NCBI GenBank assembly: GCA_016788865.1
Contig: JAEUSB010000024.1
Coordinates: forward strand, 1-35,635
DNA: 35,635 nucleotides
Direction of reading: 5' to 3'
Source of the DNA: Leptospirales bacterium
GTDB lineage: Bacteria; Spirochaetota; Leptospiria; Leptospirales; Leptonemataceae
Part shown: piece after piece, positions 33,494-35,635 of the stretch
Numbering within the stretch: position 1 is the first letter of the stretch
How the letters are laid out: each line of letters opens with the position of its first letter
The notes under the pieces: model-generated
Seen by the model: the letters and a program-made list of their open reading frames with translations, nothing else
Told to the model about the DNA's origin: nothing
Databases searched by the model: none
Translations under genes and position numbers: made by a program

Positions 33494-35407
33494 ATGCGCA
33501 CGGTTCTTCTATTGATTTCGCTCTTAGGGCATGCCGTTGCCTGTAGTGTCACGGCGGCGCCCTCGGCCAATATTGCAGAGCCATTGAGCACAGCACCTGA
33601 GATCGCATATGAGCAGGCGAATCGCGTCAAAGCCGCCCAATGGATGAGCGGGATTAACCCGGAATATGTGGCAGCCGTGCTCGGGACGCCAGACAGCCCC
33701 GAATCCAGAAAGACCCTTGAAGCCATACTTACAAAACCCGACAATCATCCCTACGCTTCCTGGATCATCGTTCAGAAACTTGCAGGGTTTGAGATGCAAA
33801 AGGGGCAGTTCGCCCAGGCGGCCGGCGTCTGGCAAAAATATGCCTACTTGTTTCCGATGCGACAAATGGAGATTCAGGAATTGCTCCGAATGCTCATTTT
33901 CCAGGAGGGTTCGGTTATCAAGAATATGGGCCCTCTCATAAACAGTTCATCAAACGACTACCTGCCGGTCCCAGAATTGAGTGGCCAAAAGCTCTATTTC
34001 ACATCGCTCGGAAGAAAGGGTGGCTCCGGCCAGGAAGATATCTGGGTTACTACGATGGGTCCCGGCGGTTGGGGCAAAGCCGAGCCACTCGAAGATCTGA
34101 ACACAGACTTGTCCGAGTCGCCCGATGGAATCTCGGCTGATGGCACAGTCATGTCGGTGTACGGGAACTACAAAGGATCATTTGGCAATGGGGATATTTT
34201 TCAATCCCAATTAACGGTAAAGGGTTGGTCAAGCTTGTCTCACCTTCCCGCACCCATCAACACGTCACACTTTGAATCGGACACAAACTTTACTCCGGAT
34301 GGCGCCGTTATTTTTGCAAGCGATCGACCAAACGGATACTTCACATACAGACCCGTCACCCAAGCAAGTGGAGGTTTCTTGAATGGCAACACAGATCTGT
34401 ATATTGCTTTCAAGAAGCCAGACGGCAGTTGGACGCTGCCAAAAAATCTAGGTCCATTCTTGAACACACCAGGAGCGGAGCGAACTCCGTTTCTGTATCC
34501 GGACGGTAAGACTTTATACTTCTCTTCAGATGGGTACAACGGATTTGGGCGCGCGGACGTTTACAAAAGTATTCGCCTGGACGACACCTGGTTGCACTGG
34601 TCAAAACCTGTAAATCTCGGTCCGCTTATCAATGGCCCCGGCCAGGATTGGGGATTTAGAATGACAGCGGCGTCGGACCGTGGGTTCTTCTCCGGAGAAC
34701 TGGCGGGCACCGTTGGCGGTCAGGATATTTACGAGGTAGTCCCCCTACCGATTGCGGCGCGGCCAGCGACTGTGGCCGTGGGAATCCGCGGCATCATTAA
34801 AGACGAGAATGGAAAACCAACCGATGCAAGTGTAGAATGGCAGGACCTGGCTACTGGAAAGTCTCTTGGAGTCCTATCTACTCGACCTGGAAGCGGAGAG
34901 TTCTTCATTGCACTGCCGACCGGCCGCGAATACGCCTACTTTGCCAAAAAGCCCGGTTATCTCAACCAGAGCGAGCGTGTGGACCTCAGATCCATCGCAA
35001 ACTATGAGGAGCAAAAGGTTGAAATGCAGCTCATCTCCATCGCGTCGGCTCGCAAAACGGGTGCAGAAATCGTTCTCAACAACATCTTCTTCGAGTACGG
35101 CAGTGATGCACTCAATCCAAGATCGTTTGCAGAACTGGATCGATTGGTTGGAATACTGAAACAAGACCCGCAAATGCGCATCGAGGTTCAGGGTCATACC
35201 GACAGTACGGGAGATCCAACCTTTAACAACTCACTGAGTACCAAACGTGCGCAGGCCGTTGCAAATTATCTCCAGAATGCGGGGGCAAGCTCCACGCAAA
35301 TTCGGGTAAAAGGATACGGCTCAGAGAAGCCAGTTGCTTCAAACGCAACAGAGCCTGGTCGTCAGCGCAATCGTCGTGTCTCATTCATTGTTCTTGGATC
35401 GCCTTGA
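33494..35407 (+). CDS. OmpA-family protein with PD40 repeats
   Basis: A 637-residue exported protein with signal MRTVLLLISLLGHAVAC (a relaxed lipobox AVAC with C17, or signal peptidase I cleavage). It has about five PD40/WD40-like propeller repeats at about 135-410 (for example KLYFTSLGRKGG, TLYFSSDGYNG), a carboxypeptidase-regulatory-like strand domain at about 425-510, and an OmpA/MotB domain near the C-terminus (IFFEYGSDAL, VQGHTDSTGD, RNRRVSFIV). The OmpA domain binds peptidoglycan. The start is ATG 33494; a GTG at 33467 is an alternative without better support. The next gene starts directly after its stop. Confidence 0.92.
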   Translation: MRTVLLLISLLGHAVACSVTAAPSANIAEPLSTAPEIAYEQANRVKAAQWMSGINPEYVAAVLGTPDSPESRKTLEAILTKPDNHPYASWIIVQKLAGFEMQKGQFAQAAGVWQKYAYLFPMRQMEIQELLRMLIFQEGSVIKNMGPLINSSSNDYLPVPELSGQKLYFTSLGRKGGSGQEDIWVTTMGPGGWGKAEPLEDLNTDLSESPDGISADGTVMSVYGNYKGSFGNGDIFQSQLTVKGWSSLSHLPAPINTSHFESDTNFTPDGAVIFASDRPNGYFTYRPVTQASGGFLNGNTDLYIAFKKPDGSWTLPKNLGPFLNTPGAERTPFLYPDGKTLYFSSDGYNGFGRADVYKSIRLDDTWLHWSKPVNLGPLINGPGQDWGFRMTAASDRGFFSGELAGTVGGQDIYEVVPLPIAARPATVAVGIRGIIKDENGKPTDASVEWQDLATGKSLGVLSTRPGSGEFFIALPTGREYAYFAKKPGYLNQSERVDLRSIANYEEQKVEMQLISIASARKTGAEIVLNNIFFEYGSDALNPRSFAELDRLVGILKQDPQMRIEVQGHTDSTGDPTFNNSLSTKRAQAVANYLQNAGASSTQIRVKGYGSEKPVASNATEPGRQRNRRVSFIVLGSP

Positions 35408-35635
35408 ATGGTTCACACGCTTTTCCAGGAACAGGAGGTAAAGACCTCTCTCAAAGCGGCCTGGGATTTTTTTTCCCGGCCCCAGAATCTCGAAAGAATC
35501 ACGCCTGCAACAATGAAATTTCGCGTGAAAGGAAATCCACCCGATGCCATTTATCCGGGACTCATGATCTGCTATACGGTGAGCCCGTTATTCGGCATTC
35601 CATTGACCTGGGTTTCTGAAATCACGCAAGTGCAA
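35408..35635 (+). CDS. SRPBCC-domain protein, N-terminal part
   Basis: An ATG at 35408 follows the OmpA stop directly (TGAATG), and the frame is open to the right edge for 76 codons. The protein starts MVHTLFQEQEVKTSLKAAW and continues with DFFSRPQNLERITPA and the segment MICYTVSPLFGIPLTWVSE. This is the classic N-terminal half of an SRPBCC/START-like ligand-binding domain (the group with 'WDFFS.P.NL..ITP'). Function is unknown; the fold binds hydrophobic ligands. Coupled to the OmpA gene by the adjacent start. Codons TTT-TTT in DFFSRP come from a run of eight T bases flanked by GGCCTGGGA and TCCCGGCC, but the frame continues across it. Confidence 0.82.
   Translation, partial: MVHTLFQEQEVKTSLKAAWDFFSRPQNLERITPATMKFRVKGNPPDAIYPGLMICYTVSPLFGIPLTWVSEITQVQ

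Noticed and set aside
35442..35500. Inverted sequence GGCCTGGGA and TCCCGGCC with eight T bases, possible terminator after the OmpA gene
   Set aside because: The T run lies in the loop rather than after the stem, and the whole element is inside the SRPBCC reading frame.
1..35635. tRNA, rRNA, CRISPR array, insertion sequence or prophage
   Set aside because: No tRNA T-loop pattern in a gap, no repeat-spacer arrays, no transposase or phage genes were seen; the gaps are short and the genes are of ordinary chromosomal type.

Overview
The window is a gene-dense bacterial chromosome segment of roughly balanced base composition, with about 36 protein genes on both strands. I saw no tRNA, rRNA, CRISPR array, insertion sequence or prophage, and no gene-free stretch over 300 bases. 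The longest gene-free gap is 319-476 (158 bases). It holds a short GC-rich hairpin at 350-369 without a T tract, and I see nothing else convincing there. The organism is a didermic heterotroph: it has a LolA-like protein, an OmpA-domain protein, an RND pump and lipoproteins. Relaxed lipoboxes, a pyrophosphate-type phosphofructokinase, a ROK sugar kinase and several large orphan cytoplasmic or membrane proteins make a spirochaete of the Leptospirales type my best guess. No marker in the window proves this.

Left part (1-7461): the 3' end of a formylglycine-generating-enzyme-fold gene; a membrane-anchored coiled-coil protein built from exact 35-residue repeats; an exported small protein; a two-gene unit (SRPBCC-like plus a DUF6483-like protein); a divergent RND exporter; and a CysM-type cysteine synthase. 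From 7484 to 11872: a thiG-thiH-hpt run on the minus strand, a divergent YheT-type alpha/beta hydrolase, and an exported protein of unknown function. From 11984 to 14149: an organophosphate:phosphate antiporter-family MFS protein and an AraC-HTH/O6-alkylguanine-DNA alkyltransferase fusion.

The most system-like region is 14146-17678. A perfect 29-bp inverted repeat (16642-16670) lies between two divergent gene sets. On the minus strand are a small two-helix membrane protein, a VWA-TM-FHA protein and an NPYAAP membrane protein. On the plus strand are a four-helix membrane protein and a TetR regulator whose TTG start overlaps the preceding stop. The simplest reading is a TetR-autoregulated divergent membrane module.

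From 17657 to 22516: a tight minus-strand DNA metabolism operon dnaX-ybaB-recR with a flippase-like membrane gene fused on by a 4-base overlap, then a ROK kinase; pth is divergent from dnaX. From 22521 to 30369: a lipoprotein alpha/beta hydrolase, a protein with a degenerate histidine-kinase-type ATPase fold, an LCAD/IVD-type acyl-CoA dehydrogenase, a small membrane protein, and a plus-strand run etfB-etfA-LolA-like-589-residue orphan. The ETF is the expected electron acceptor of the neighbouring acyl-CoA dehydrogenase, which suggests beta-oxidation. From 30488 to the end: a PPi-dependent phosphofructokinase, a coupled membrane-PilZ and LamG-lipoprotein pair, an OmpA protein with PD40 repeats, and the start of an SRPBCC-domain gene running off the right edge.
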